A stretch of DNA of 64,000 nt from the NCBI GenBank assembly GCA_900323505.1, contig OOIN01000021.1, positions 496,001 through 560,000 of the forward strand. Direction: 5' to 3'. This DNA comes from Ustilago trichophora. Lineage: Eukaryota; Basidiomycota; Ustilaginomycetes; Ustilaginales; Ustilaginaceae. The translations under genes and the position numbers were made by a program. Positions 50,013-59,767 of this stretch are shown piece after piece; the stretch's first letter is position 1, and each line of letters opens with the position of its first letter. A model generated the notes under the pieces. It made no database searches and was not told the origin of the DNA. It was given only the letters and a program-made list of their open reading frames with translations.

Positions 50013-52455
50013 TCAAGGCCACCAGTCGTCTTCGTTGAGTCCCTGGTCCTGATCGCTGTAGGCATTGTCCATCCACGAGTCGTCGCCTTCATCGTCCTCA
50101 CCAGCGCCTCTTCCGGCTGCTGGGTCACGGTATGTAGTCCTTGCACCTCCTGTCCCTGCCTCTGCTGCAGTGTTGTCCGTGATACCGTTGCTTCTGCTGC
50201 CATTCGCTCCATTCAGGAACGAGATTGGAGCTGATGTTGACCTTTCATCAACTTCCGTGGCCGTTCCAGGCCGTCTGCCGTTGACCAGGCGAGGATCACT
50301 AGGAATAGGGATATCAGTGCGAGGGCGTTTGCCAGGGCGACGGATCTGCTCGTCTTCAGGCGTGGCTTCGACGCGGGCCATGGCTGCTGCGAACGGTCCT
50401 GTTCGGTTCGGCGTCGCTGTTGTCGTCGTCGAGGAGTAACTGGAGAATGCACTCCTACTGAGATTGTTGCTGCCCGCGTTGCTGGTGCTGCTGGAAATGT
50501 GATTGCTGCTACTGCTGCTGATGGAGTGTGGATGAGTGTGTGTGCCGTTGCTGGCTGCAGGACGCGTAGGAACAACAGGCTCGCTCTCGTCATCGCTGTC
50601 CAGTGTGAGGTCGATCACATCGCCCGCGCCAGCCACGGGCGAGTTGCGCGCGCTGGTTCCAGTGCTGCTGCTGAGCAGTTCAATGCGTTCGTGTCGTAGA
50701 GAGGATGCTGCTGGTGGGCCTGGAGCTGGAGCGTGAGAGGTGGACGCTGTCGAAGACGATCCATTGCGCAATTGCTGTCCAGCTGCGCTTGATGTCGATG
50801 CTGCTGCTGCCGAGTGTGTTGGTGCAGATGCAACGACACTAGGAGCAGATTGCGGAGGAGGTGAAGGACTGTCCAACAAGACGATCTCATCAGGTGACGC
50901 CCTCTTTGTGCCGTTCGATTTGGCGCTGCTGCCAACGTTTGGCTTAGTCTCCTCCGATTCGCGGTTGAGCAGTCGATCCTGGACGGGCGTACCCTCGGCA
51001 GCTGGTGTAGCCTGCCCTGTTCCGCTCGAACTGACCTTTCCATCCGATGTCCTCCACGATCCATCTGGCTCGACAATGACCGAATCCTCGTCCTGCGGCA
51101 CCTTCTTGAGGATGTCATCAACGTAGCCGTCCATCAGCAGATCCTCCACCTTGATCGTTTTGTGACAGACTGGGCAAGCCCAGGAGGGCGACTGCTCGTT
51201 GACCGAGAAGAAGCTGTATGCATCAAAGCACTGCGCGTGCGAGCAATGGGTGGAACGGCAGGGAGTCACGATGCGCATATAACTGAGGGGGCATTTGAGA
51301 CTCATGGTGGCTGCTCCAGCCTCGATATCGTCGTCTTCAGCTTCCTTGCGCATCCTGAAAAGCACATCTTCTTTGCTCCTTAGCTGCTTAGACCGCAGAC
51401 GTTCAACGAGCGTCTCGACGGTAGTGATCTCGCAGATGGCAGCGACGAGCACATGACGCTTGGGTGCGTTGGTGTAGGTCAGTTCGATGCGGTTGGGGCG
51501 ACCGGTAATGAAAGAAAGCGCATTATCCTTGTTGAGGTTGGGTGGCGGCACCCTTCCGATGTTCTTCTTGCTGCCTCGCAAATTCGTGGAGAGAGTCTGG
51601 CCGTTGACGCGCGCTTCGCAGGTAAGCGGGAACTCGACGGTGGCCGGATTGCGCCCTGATAGCGAAGCAGCATGCGCCTCCATGGTGGTGCAAAAGAGGC
51701 GGAGCTGGTATTGTGGTGTGCTGAGTTGCTTGGCCTGCTCTTGATCGATTGTGACAAACAATGCGACATTCTTGCGATCGGCTTGGGTGGGCGCTTCGGG
51801 ACACTGTACAATAGCGGAGACAAACTGTTTGATCTCGTAGAAGGGAGAGGGACGAAAGTTGATGCGGGCAGCCCCTGCGGATCCAACGGGTCGGGAGGAT
51901 GTTGCAGCAGCGGATCCTAGAGGAGAGTAAGAAGACGAGGCAACGCTTGAGGCTTTGTTGGTTGGAATCCCACCTAGACGTTGCGGATGTGCTGCGTACG
52001 CACCAGCGGCGGAAAGGCCACTATACGTACCTGCACTTGCAGTATGGAGCCCATTCCGGTAGCCTGGCACTGCGGACGGGGGAACCTTGTATCTGTGGAT
52101 GAGTTGGCGGAACTTTTGATATCCGCGGATATCACCCTGATTCTTTCGTTCGGTCAGAGCGGTAGTGAGACGATTGATGATCTCGGGCTTGTTTCCGGAG
52201 AGAGCTAGACGTCCACAGACAGTCTCTGGTTCGTTGTTGAGGTCCTTGATGAGGCTCTTTGCTTGTGCCAAGGTGAGGGCACGTATCGCTTCCATCAGCA
52301 ACTGTTTGCGGGAAAGTGGAGGTTTCGATGGGGGTCGAGATAGAGTGCAGATTAGTTAGTTTTGATGACCCGAGGGGCGAAGCTACAGCAGCAGGAGGCG
52401 ACTGAATACTTACTGCGCTATCGGCAAAGCCGCCTGCAGCGGTGTCAGGCGCCAT
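50013..52455 (-). CDS. siz1: SUMO E3 ligase, Siz/PIAS family
   Basis: Exon 1 (52414-52455, 14 codons, MAPDTAAGGFADSA) joins exon 2 (50013-52301) through a 112-bp GTAAGT...ACAG intron in phase 0, giving 776 residues. Domains: SAP at ~20-65 (LTLAQAKSLIKDLN...SGNKPEIINRL), PINIT from ~165 (SPFYEIKQFVSAIVQCPEAP), and SP-RING at ~348-395 (LKCPLSYMRIVTPCRSTHCSH, then WACPVCHK). Two SUMO-interacting motifs follow: IVLLDSPSP (~485) and VIDLTLDSDDESE (~578). The tail is Ser-rich and disordered. The protein should transfer SUMO from Ubc9 to nuclear substrates. Exon 2 has no early ATG matching the SAP start other than an internal Met, which supports the short first exon. Confidence 0.93.
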
Positions 52456-53103
52456 TGCTTGGTGACGAGCATCAAAATGCGGGTATCGGTATCGGAAGGT
52501 TAGACTAGGTGGAGGTGGAGATGATGGTCGTGGAGATGGCGATGCAAGTTCTGCAGGAGGTTGAGTGAGGACCCTTGATGGGTATGGATGCTGCTTAAGA
52601 GTGTCGTCGTAGCATATGCGAGTGATGTGATGGTGAGTGTAGGACGAGAGGAAGAAGGTGGCGGAAGCGGAAGAGGAGGACGATGTTGATGCTGATGATG
52701 AGCACAGTGAAATTGCTCTGGGCTGTACTGTCTGTACTGTATTCCCGATTGGCGAAATTTGGAAATCAGATTGTCTAGCCATAACAGCTCAGTTACTCAG
52801 TCACGGCTCAAGTGCGGAACACGGAATTTGACCTTGTCTCTGGTCTCTTCTGTTCGCCACCTTTTGAAAATTCCAAATCGAAGTCGTGTGTGTGTGTGTG
52901 AAGTGTCTATGTGCGGGAGAGTGCTAGTTGCTGCACCCGATTGTAAGCCTTCATCGCCTTCCCGATTGTACAGATCGAATCATCGCACTGTGCCACTCTC
53001 CAGATGTACTTCTTGTCACTCTTGCTAACGGACATGCTTTTGGTTGTGTGTGATGCTTACAAGTACAAAAATGCTAGTCTGACGTCCTAAAGGTAGGATC
53101 GTA
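52456..53103. other. intergenic region, siz1 promoter / rex3 3' flank
   Basis: 648 bp, no gene supported. It holds GATGTTGATGCTGATGATG-like repeats and a TGTACTGTCTGTACTGTA motif near 52723-52741 close to siz1. Confidence 0.5.
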
Positions 53104-55125
53104 TTACTTTCGAAAGATGGAACGAGCACTGTCATTGGCCATCGAGGCTCCGAACAAGCTGGTACGCACCTGTGATGGGGCACTCTTGGCGTCAAGAGAC
53201 TTGTTGGCATCATCCCCGACAGCCACACCCGTGGCCCTCTCTTTCTTTCCATCGTTCTCCTCCTTTTCAATGCTTGCGAAAGGCGAAGTCGGATCGTTGA
53301 CCATCTTGTGTCTGACCAGCTCCAACGACATCCTCGCATCCTCCAACGACGAGTGACCCAAACTCGTTCCATTCTGAATGATCTTTCCCAAGAACTTGGC
53401 CGTCAAATCTCGCAGCGATGTGCGGAAGGGGAAGCCACGTGCATGGGGGAAGAGCATCACCGTGTCCACCACCTTGTGGTGTACCAGCCTGATGGCGCGC
53501 AGATCGTTCTCCAGACCATGACCGACGAGAATCGTGTTCTCTCCAACAAAGCGTGCCATCGTCTTACGCACTTCTTCGAGCGTAAACACGGCTTTTTCTT
53601 CGTACTCTTCCGGTGTGATGCCTGAGAACCGCGTGTTGTAGTCGACAATGTCGGTTCGTGTGCGTACCAATTCGTCCAGAATCATCTCCCCTTCCTCATC
53701 AATGAGCGTCAATCTCGTCAGGGTGAGTCCGGCGGTGGTGTATGAAAGCTCGCAGTCGAGTGCTACGATGTCGAGCGCAGTGCTGGCATTTTGCTTGTCC
53801 GGGATCGAGTTGAGAAGCTGCTTCGTCGTGATGAAAGCCTCTCGGCGGTGCAGGTCGAGCCCTTCCGTCTCTTTGAACACGTGCGGTCCGAAACAGCAGC
53901 TGTCATCACCCAGGGCACTGCCACCAACCTGCTTGTTGCAGCACGTCCACATGTGCACTCGCCCCTTGGTACCTGGGAGCTTTTCAAAGCGTCGCTTGCC
54001 CCAGTGGTAGCGGCACTCTTTCGGATCCTGTGGAATCCTCTCTGCGCCTGCCTCGTTCATCTCGCCGCCGACGGTGAACTTCTTGCCGCAGCGCTCGCAC
54101 TCCTTCACCTCGCCGACTGCATCTGGCTTGCTGCTTCCCTCGCCTTCCCATTCTGGTGGGATCACTGCTGTGTATTCAAATTTCTCCAGCTGATCGACTG
54201 GACATACGAATTCGGCTCTCTCGAGTCTGTCTCGAGAGAGCTTGCCCGACTGCCTCGCCTGTACCGACTTCCTCTTCTCGTCCACCTGCGATGTCGTCCC
54301 TGTTTCGGTACATTTCTCCACCAACACCTTCATTATCATCTCACGCAGGTTGGGCTCGCCCTGGTGCGTGCGTGATTCGTTAGCTGCAGCAGTTGCAGCG
54401 GCTTCGAGAGCCTCCTTGTCGCGCTTCTTGAGTCCAACGAGAATGGTGATGCTGCTGTTCTTGTACGAATTCTTGTCGACTTTACCAAAGAGCTCGAGCT
54501 CTTGTGCGAGTGCGTGATCGCGACACAGCTGCTGACCACAGCCTGCAACGATGGGGTCTGTGCTTTGGAGAATGGGCTCATAACATGCGACAAAGGCGTT
54601 GTAGAAAGCTTTGAGACCGTTTTGGCGCGCTGAGAGGGGGATTTTGGAGGAGACGGGGTGGTCTTTGAATCCGATCTTGGGTTCTTTGAGCCCGACGAGC
54701 GACCATTCGCTGCTGCTGCTCGCGGAGATTGCGGTAGAAGCAGATGTCGAGGCGGAGGGCGACGCGGAAAGCTTGGAGGCGCTGTATGCATTCTTTGCCT
54801 TCTTCAGAGGTGGACCGGAGGTACTGGCGCTGTCGTTGATCTTGGAGCTCGTTGTCGAGGTCGAGGTACTAGGAGTCGCTCGTTTCAGACCAGAAGGCGA
54901 TGTTGAGGTCGTAGCTACTGCTCCTTTTCGTGGTTGCATGGCGCCTTGGAGAGGAACTCGACTGGTCGATGCCGTTGCCGTTGAGGCTGGTGCTGGTGCC
55001 GGTGCCGGTGCCGGGGTTGAGACTGGTTTGTGCGAAAAGGGGCAGAGCGCTCTATTAGCTTCGCACTCGCCTTTAGCATGGTCAGGACATGGCAGCTTTG
55101 CCAACAAGCCGAGCGGGTTGAACAT
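53104..55125 (-). CDS. rex3: RNA exonuclease Rex3/REXO1-like (DEDDh)
   Basis: 673 codons from the ATG at 55125; two codons upstream there is only a GTG. The N terminus has a CCCH finger (C13, C21, C28, H32; LPCPDHAKGEC...ALCPFSH). Residues ~345-450 carry the Rex3-type Cys/His cluster (ECERCGKKFTV, CRYHWGKRRFEK, MWTCCNKQVG, DSCCFGPHVF). The exonuclease follows: VALDCELSYT (~452, D and E), ILVGHGLENDLRAIR (D), and GHSSLEDARMSLEL (H and D). All five DEDDh residues appear present. Yeast Rex3 matures RNase MRP RNA and other small RNAs. The N-terminal region between finger and nuclease is Ser/Ala-rich with a Pro-Ala repeat. Confidence 0.9.
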   Translation of the reverse strand: MFNPLGLLAKLPCPDHAKGECEANRALCPFSHKPVSTPAPAPAPAPASTATASTSRVPLQGAMQPRKGAVATTSTSPSGLKRATPSTSTSTTSSKINDSASTSGPPLKKAKNAYSASKLSASPSASTSASTAISASSSSEWSLVGLKEPKIGFKDHPVSSKIPLSARQNGLKAFYNAFVACYEPILQSTDPIVAGCGQQLCRDHALAQELELFGKVDKNSYKNSSITILVGLKKRDKEALEAAATAAANESRTHQGEPNLREMIMKVLVEKCTETGTTSQVDEKRKSVQARQSGKLSRDRLERAEFVCPVDQLEKFEYTAVIPPEWEGEGSSKPDAVGEVKECERCGKKFTVGGEMNEAGAERIPQDPKECRYHWGKRRFEKLPGTKGRVHMWTCCNKQVGGSALGDDSCCFGPHVFKETEGLDLHRREAFITTKQLLNSIPDKQNASTALDIVALDCELSYTTAGLTLTRLTLIDEEGEMILDELVRTRTDIVDYNTRFSGITPEEYEEKAVFTLEEVRKTMARFVGENTILVGHGLENDLRAIRLVHHKVVDTVMLFPHARGFPFRTSLRDLTAKFLGKIIQNGTSLGHSSLEDARMSLELVRHKMVNDPTSPFASIEKEENDGKKERATGVAVGDDANKSLDAKSAPSQVRTSLFGASMANDSARSIFRK

Positions 55126-55644
55126 GGTCACTTGAACTCAGACAGAGCCCTTCTAGTCAACATGGACGAGAGGGGGAGGCAAGCAAGACGAGAGAGAACA
55201 AAGTATTGGACAACGTGGTTGAAGTGGAGGAAATATGCGCTGTTCTCAACTTTTTTCTTTTTTTTTTTTGACGAGGGAACAAGTGTCGTGTTTCATTTTT
55301 ATGTGCATTTTGGAGCCAGATTTCTATTGTAGCTTTCTTTTTCGCCGCTGTCAAGAAATGGTATCACCTTCCTCTCCTCCTCCCTTTGGGTCGGCTTTCT
55401 TATGGTCCCAGATAGACGTAGTCGAGGAGTTTCAAATAGCACAGAATACAGTCGAGCTTCTATGAACAATTACAAGCAGATTCGTTCACAGCTCAATAGC
55501 TGCACGAACTGATAAGAAAGTGGACATTGTACGCGATCGCAGTACTGTAGCCATTAGAGAAAGCATATTAACAAGGATGCAGGGGTGCCAAACGAACTGG
55601 GAATGATGATGAAATCAGGGAGGTATCCTACGAGCAGTGTGTAT
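55126..55644. other. intergenic region, rex3 promoter / peroxidase 3' flank
   Basis: 519 bp with a T run at 55258-55269 and a GCAGTACTGTAGCC motif near 55540. No gene seen. Confidence 0.5.
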
Positions 55645-56892
55645 CTAAGCTCTCGCCAGCATCTCGATCTTGAATGTGGTCCAGAGTGCTTCTACGATAG
55701 TCATTCCATAGTATCTCTTGCCTGTGACTGGCTGCCACTTTTGTTTGTACGATGTCGATACGACAGGGCATCCCTCCTCACCCTTCTTGACCTTGATAGT
55801 CCTTGCTGGGATCCTCTCGTATCCGTACTCGGCTCCGTCTTCCGTTGTCCTGACTCCCGGAAGCTCTCGTTCCACGCTTCCTGCCATCTCGCGCATGTCC
55901 AGCACCTTTCCACCAAACACGTTGAGCATCAAACAGCAGCTGCCCGACCCAATCAGAGACTGGACAACGTTGGAGCTGTACTGACGATTGCGCTTCCTCG
56001 ACTCCCTGCGACGGATGCAGAGTGCTTCGGCAAAGTCACGGTCAGTCATATCCTCCTTCAGCTTGCCGTGCTTGAGATGAGCGGGGAACCAACGATCGAT
56101 CAGCTCCTGGTGCGGGCGGCACATGGCTTGTGGGTCCCTCTTCCAATCAGCTGTGTGGAAGTCTGGTCGCAAGAGACTGGCATCGTGCTCAATGATGTTG
56201 GCAATACCGATGGATTCGAGGTCAAACACCTGTCCTCGGTCGCTAAAGACGGGGAACAGCGGCGAGTAGAGTTGCAAAGCCATGGTAGGGGCGATGCTGA
56301 AGGCTCTCGAGAGGCCCACGACCATCTTGGAGGCGGAAACCTTGCGCCCAGATTGGTGGATGATTCCGTGTGTTGCAAGGATGTTGAGACCTGGACAAGG
56401 GCAGCGGCTGTCCATATCGGTCGCAGCGTAAGGTGTGCCCCACTCGCCCTTGTTGCCGATACCCTCCCAGTAAGCCCAGTCGCGGATCCAGTCGTTCTTG
56501 GGCTTTCGGCAGTACAGATCGTGATGCAGTCTCAAGTCCTCGTTGTAGTTGGTCAAGAAATTGTATAGATGGATGAGGCGGCAGTAGATGTGTGTCAGTG
56601 GCCACTGTGCAAACGAAGGAGGGCTTGTAGGCGAGAATGCAGGTGGGACACAGTTCTCGGGGAGAGGATTGATGATGCCGAGCTTGATGAGGAAGCGGTG
56701 GAAGATATTGAATCCCGTAAGCCAAAAGTCGACGAGGAAGATAAAGACGAGTGCGATATTGACCATAACCTGTGGACGATTTTGCTGCATGAGCTGGGCG
56801 GTCAGACGCACCATGGACGAGTCGTCCTTGTGCATGGTGTGGGGACCATCGCGAAGGCTCTTGACCTTGACCTTGGTCTTTGTAGCCGACAT
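55645..56892 (-). CDS. heme-thiolate peroxidase (chloroperoxidase/peroxygenase family) with N-terminal membrane anchor
   Basis: 415 codons from the ATG at 56892 (MSATKTKVKVKSLRDG); the frame upstream lacks an ATG and crosses a TATA-like box. The heme-ligand motif CPCPGLNILATHG is at ~164-176, with Cys166 as the expected axial thiolate. The distal EHD motif (IIEHDASLLRPDF) is at ~232-244. PCP plus EHD define the chloroperoxidase/unspecific peroxygenase superfamily, which oxidises substrates with H2O2. Unlike secreted enzymes it has no cleavable signal. A hydrophobic segment at residues 43-66 (VNIALVFIFLVDFWLTGFNI) follows a basic, hydrophilic N terminus, suggesting a membrane anchor. The substrate is unknown; some relatives act in secondary metabolism, but no cluster is visible here. 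Confidence 0.85.
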   Translation of the reverse strand: MSATKTKVKVKSLRDGPHTMHKDDSSMVRLTAQLMQQNRPQVMVNIALVFIFLVDFWLTGFNIFHRFLIKLGIINPLPENCVPPAFSPTSPPSFAQWPLTHIYCRLIHLYNFLTNYNEDLRLHHDLYCRKPKNDWIRDWAYWEGIGNKGEWGTPYAATDMDSRCPCPGLNILATHGIIHQSGRKVSASKMVVGLSRAFSIAPTMALQLYSPLFPVFSDRGQVFDLESIGIANIIEHDASLLRPDFHTADWKRDPQAMCRPHQELIDRWFPAHLKHGKLKEDMTDRDFAEALCIRRRESRKRNRQYSSNVVQSLIGSGSCCLMLNVFGGKVLDMREMAGSVERELPGVRTTEDGAEYGYERIPARTIKVKKGEEGCPVVSTSYKQKWQPVTGKRYYGMTIVEALWTTFKIEMLARA

Positions 56893-56965
56893 ATTGAAGG
56901 CAAAGTAGTGGATGAAGGGGTTGATGATGGATGGTCGGGGATGGTCAAGAGGATAGGAAGGTGCG

Positions 56966-56977
56966 AATATATATTTT
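56966..56977 (-). promoter_or_regulatory. TATA-like box of the peroxidase gene
   Basis: ATATATATT on either strand about 75-85 bp upstream of the chosen ATG. It supports starting the protein at 56892. Confidence 0.5.
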
Positions 56978-57328
56978 TTGACCCCTCGGTCAGGGTCTTG
57001 GTCGTCAGGTGATAGATAGGCGGTGCTCTCGGGTGAGGGTGAAACATACACCCTTTTTTTAGGATTAAGGCGTCCAGCAGCGTCAGGAGACCGGGACAGC
57101 CAACCTCATTGGTGTACACACACAATTGTCGAGCCGGCACAAACAAAAGCGGAAGGGGTCGAGTGTCGAATACTCCTTCGTTCTGTGTGGTCCAGGGCAG
57201 CCGGCACTCGTCTGTCCACACAATAAGCCGGACTTCGACAGCAATTCGCAAACCACGAATCGCATAAACGGGATTGCAGCGCCGAATTGAAAGCGGTCAA
57301 AAGAGCACAAAACATGAAACGAAAACCC

Positions 57329-57472
57329 TTACTTGGACCCTGAAGAAGCGGGACCTTGTGTCTTTCCTTTTTCGTATCTTTGATGCCATGCTGCTTTGGC
57401 AGCGCGTTCTCCCCGTTCTTTATTGCTCTTGGCCTTGAGCAAGAATGAGGTGTCACTGCCGAAAACGCTCAT
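57329..57472 (-). CDS. small basic protein, 47 residues, unknown
   Basis: A 48-codon ATG-to-TAA frame: MSVFGSDTSFLLKAKSNKER at the start, then AAKAAWHQRYEKGK near the end. It is Lys/Arg-rich with a likely amphipathic helix in the middle, and has no TM segment. It has coding-like composition and a clear ATG, but no recognised homologue. It may be an independent small gene or an exon of a longer one. It would be divergent from the possible small gene at 57660. Confidence 0.4.
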   Translation of the reverse strand: MSVFGSDTSFLLKAKSNKERGERAAKAAWHQRYEKGKTQGPASSGSK

Positions 57473-57659
57473 ATCATGCAGTCACTCAGAAGAAGCTTTT
57501 GGGTAGTCCAGCAAAGCAAAACTCTCTCCATTGCCCGGGAACACATGATTGAGCAAAAAAGCTCCCCGTGTATATGGTACCGTGGCTTTAGTTGTGTCTC
57601 TGGCTTTGCTATGAGATTCAATCTCAGCCTCAAACGTGTGCTCTCGTGTTCCTGCCGCC

Positions 57660-57908
57660 ATGCCTGGTCCAGCTCCTACTGCTCCTCTCCTTCACCCCAC
57701 CTTATCGCTGACCGCATTGAGTGAGTACCCCCTGCAACCATTGCGCCCTTTGCCAAAGTTTGTTATTATTATTTTTCTTTCAATGCGGGAGATCGAAGGT
57801 TAAGGCTATGGCCAATCGGTGGTACAGACTGTTGATGATTCCTCGACAAATCCCGCTGACGCCGGACTGCCGCCCCCACGCCGAACTTCTCTAGCTCTGG
57901 TAATGTAA
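57660..57908 (+). CDS. possible two-exon small gene (54 codons)
   Basis: Exon 57660-57720 (MPGPAPTAPLLHPTLSLTAL) ends at a good GTGAGT donor. Joining to 57805-57908 after TTAAG keeps the frame to a TAA. The T-rich tract before the acceptor is plausible, but an earlier AG exists and the second exon has no recognisable features. The donor and the start look better than the rest. It could also be the first exon of a different structure. Confidence 0.22.
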
Positions 57909-58525
57909 GACATCGATCGGGATCTGGGTCTCGAGCACCGGCATCGATGTAACTCTCGAGTGAGTGGGCTATGTACGACCAACGAATGAGCCAAGAAGGA
58001 GGCTCGGGCAGACTAGGTGAAGAAGCGGGAAGGTGTAAGTGAGAGTGTGAGATGCATGAATTCTCTATTCTCTCTTTGCTGTGGATAAGGAGGAGTGACT
58101 GTGGCAGGGCGGGAAAACGGTTTACGGAGAGAGATGCGAGTTTTTCCCGGTCCTGCAGCTCGTATGCACACCGGGACTTGAATCTTCTTTTTCGCATTCT
58201 CACCTCTCTCTCTCTCTTTCTCTCACGCTCGCACAATGATTCATAGTCTACACTAGAAACAGACCCTAGCTGCCTTCGAGGAGTCAAGCGAGAGACAGCT
58301 CGGCAGGAAATATTATTGCTTACATCGCCGAATCGTAAGACTGATAGAAGCTAACAACAATGGGGGGTATATTCGTCGGCGCCTGTTCGCCGAGACCAAG
58401 AGGGGGTTTCTGCTCGACATTCGACTGCCTCCCAGCTCCGCTCCTCCTCCTCCATTCAACAACAGTATGCGTGGAAGCTGGCGGTAATCGAATCTCGTTG
58501 TGCGCCCTAAGAGCAGTGAAGGGAC
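57909..58525. other. intergenic stretch
   Basis: 617 bp with no supported gene. It includes a CT microsatellite near 58204-58226. Confidence 0.5.
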
Positions 58526-58801
58526 TTAGTCGTAGAACGCTGCATGGTTGCAGATAGGGCCGTCGCAAGGCTTCTTGACGTGTTTCACGATGGCGGGCGA
58601 GCGCTTAGATGTCTCGTCGCTTCGACCAACTCTGGCGCCTGGATTGGTCAGGCCATAGCCGCTTCGATCCATGAGTTCCGGCTTGCCCGATAACGAGTCG
58701 ATCGGGGCTGCAACGCTCCCTATGACCAAGCACGATAGGGTGAGCGCAATGAGTGTGATGAGTGGCAAGCGGACGTGGATGGCGTTGAAGGCAATCAACA
58801 T
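58526..58801 (-). CDS. small secreted protein (91 aa), candidate effector or propeptide
   Basis: The ATG at 58801 is followed by a classical signal peptide: short N-region, hydrophobic core LPLITLIALTLSCLVIGSVA, and a likely cleavage after VAA near residue 32. The mature part is ~59 residues, hydrophilic, with a dibasic KR at ~66-67 (TSKRSPAI) that could be a Kex2 site and two cysteines near the end (CDGPIC). There are no known domains. A TATA-like box lies ~120 bp upstream. Smut fungi secrete many small proteins of this kind during plant infection; function here is inference only. Confidence 0.65.
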   Translation of the reverse strand: MLIAFNAIHVRLPLITLIALTLSCLVIGSVAAPIDSLSGKPELMDRSGYGLTNPGARVGRSDETSKRSPAIVKHVKKPCDGPICNHAAFYD

Positions 58802-58919
58802 CGCTTAAGAAGGTGACTTTTCAGTGAAGAGCCTGGAGAAAAGAGCGTCGATGAGGAGAGGTTCGTGTTTGCTGCAGTTGCATCCAAGCACAGTTTGGGG
58901 TCTGAGACACTTTGACTAC

Positions 58920-58927
58920 TTATATCC
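58920..58927 (-). promoter_or_regulatory. TATA-like box of the secreted-protein gene
   Basis: GGATATAA on the minus strand, about 120 bp upstream of the ATG at 58801. Confidence 0.4.
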
Positions 58928-59109
58928 TTTGCATTTCTCTCCCTTCTCAGCAGCACAGCGGCTCACGTGAGGCTCACAGACTTCATATCAAGCCACCGCG
59001 ACGACCCACCGACCGCAGATACAGTTAGACACTCCTTTGGACGGTTCGTGCTTGCGTTGTGTGGGAAGACTTCATTTCAGATCTTCTCACGGGGAGGATG
59101 AAGGGTGGT

Positions 59110-59568
59110 CTACATGCCAAGCCTGATGACGCCAGCCCCGATGCATCCCACACCAAAGACGACCAGACTGGCACCCCAGAGTGGCCTTGCCTTGACACCA
59201 GCGGGTAAAGGGGCACGGCGAAAGGTACCCATGCGATATGCTTCGACAAACGAGTAAGCACCCAGACCGGACATGGCAGCAAAGCCGGTGAGACGGCACG
59301 CTAGGCAGTCGGAACCGGGTAAGCGGTTGGATGGGGCTGGTGAGGAGGGTTCGAGAGCCGAGTGGATGCGATACTGAGAGGGAATGGAAACATGAGAGGA
59401 GAAAAGGAGCGAGCAGATGTCAACACAGTCGTTCTCACACAGATGAAGGGCCACAAGGTTTCCACGCGAAGCATGAATCGAGCGACACCTGGGCGGCAAC
59501 GCTGGCACAGCCTTGTCCCTAGCATCAGCAGAAAGCAGCTTTGCGTTGCTGAGTAGGCGTTGCGCCAT
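59110..59568 (-). CDS. DMAC1/DUF4536-like mitochondrial membrane protein
   Basis: 152 codons from the ATG at 59568. The N terminus is Arg/Ala-rich and acidic-poor (MAQRLLSNAKLLSADAR), fitting a mitochondrial presequence. At ~85-112 is GSDCLACRLTGFAAMSGLGAY with a CxxC pair leading into a first TM helix. A second TM helix is WGASLVVFGVGCIGAGVIRL (131-150). This CxxC plus two-TM hairpin resembles the DUF4536 family, whose human member DMAC1 helps assemble the distal membrane arm of complex I. Residues ~37-66 are atypical and could hide an intron, but no splice pair keeps the frame. Confidence 0.55.
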   Translation of the reverse strand: MAQRLLSNAKLLSADARDKAVPALPPRCRSIHASRGNLVALHLCENDCVDICSLLFSSHVSIPSQYRIHSALEPSSPAPSNRLPGSDCLACRLTGFAAMSGLGAYSFVEAYRMGTFRRAPLPAGVKARPLWGASLVVFGVGCIGAGVIRLGM

Positions 59569-59767
59569 GGTCTACTCGCTCCATGCTTTTTTTTGGCGTA
59601 TAGGAAGGATGAAACTGCATCGTAGCACACACAGTCTTTGCAGCCGGCCGGATGCAACGTGTAACTTGTGTATATTCGACCGTCATCCAACAAAGGTGTG
59701 CGAGGATGAGGAATGGAAGAAAGCAAGGGGGAAGGGGATGGGTAGAAATGGGTAACGCACGGGCACT

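Noticed and set aside
55645..57051. Longer form of the peroxidase starting at 57051
   Set aside because: It starts with GTG and would translate the TATA-like region; the ATG at 56892 fits better.
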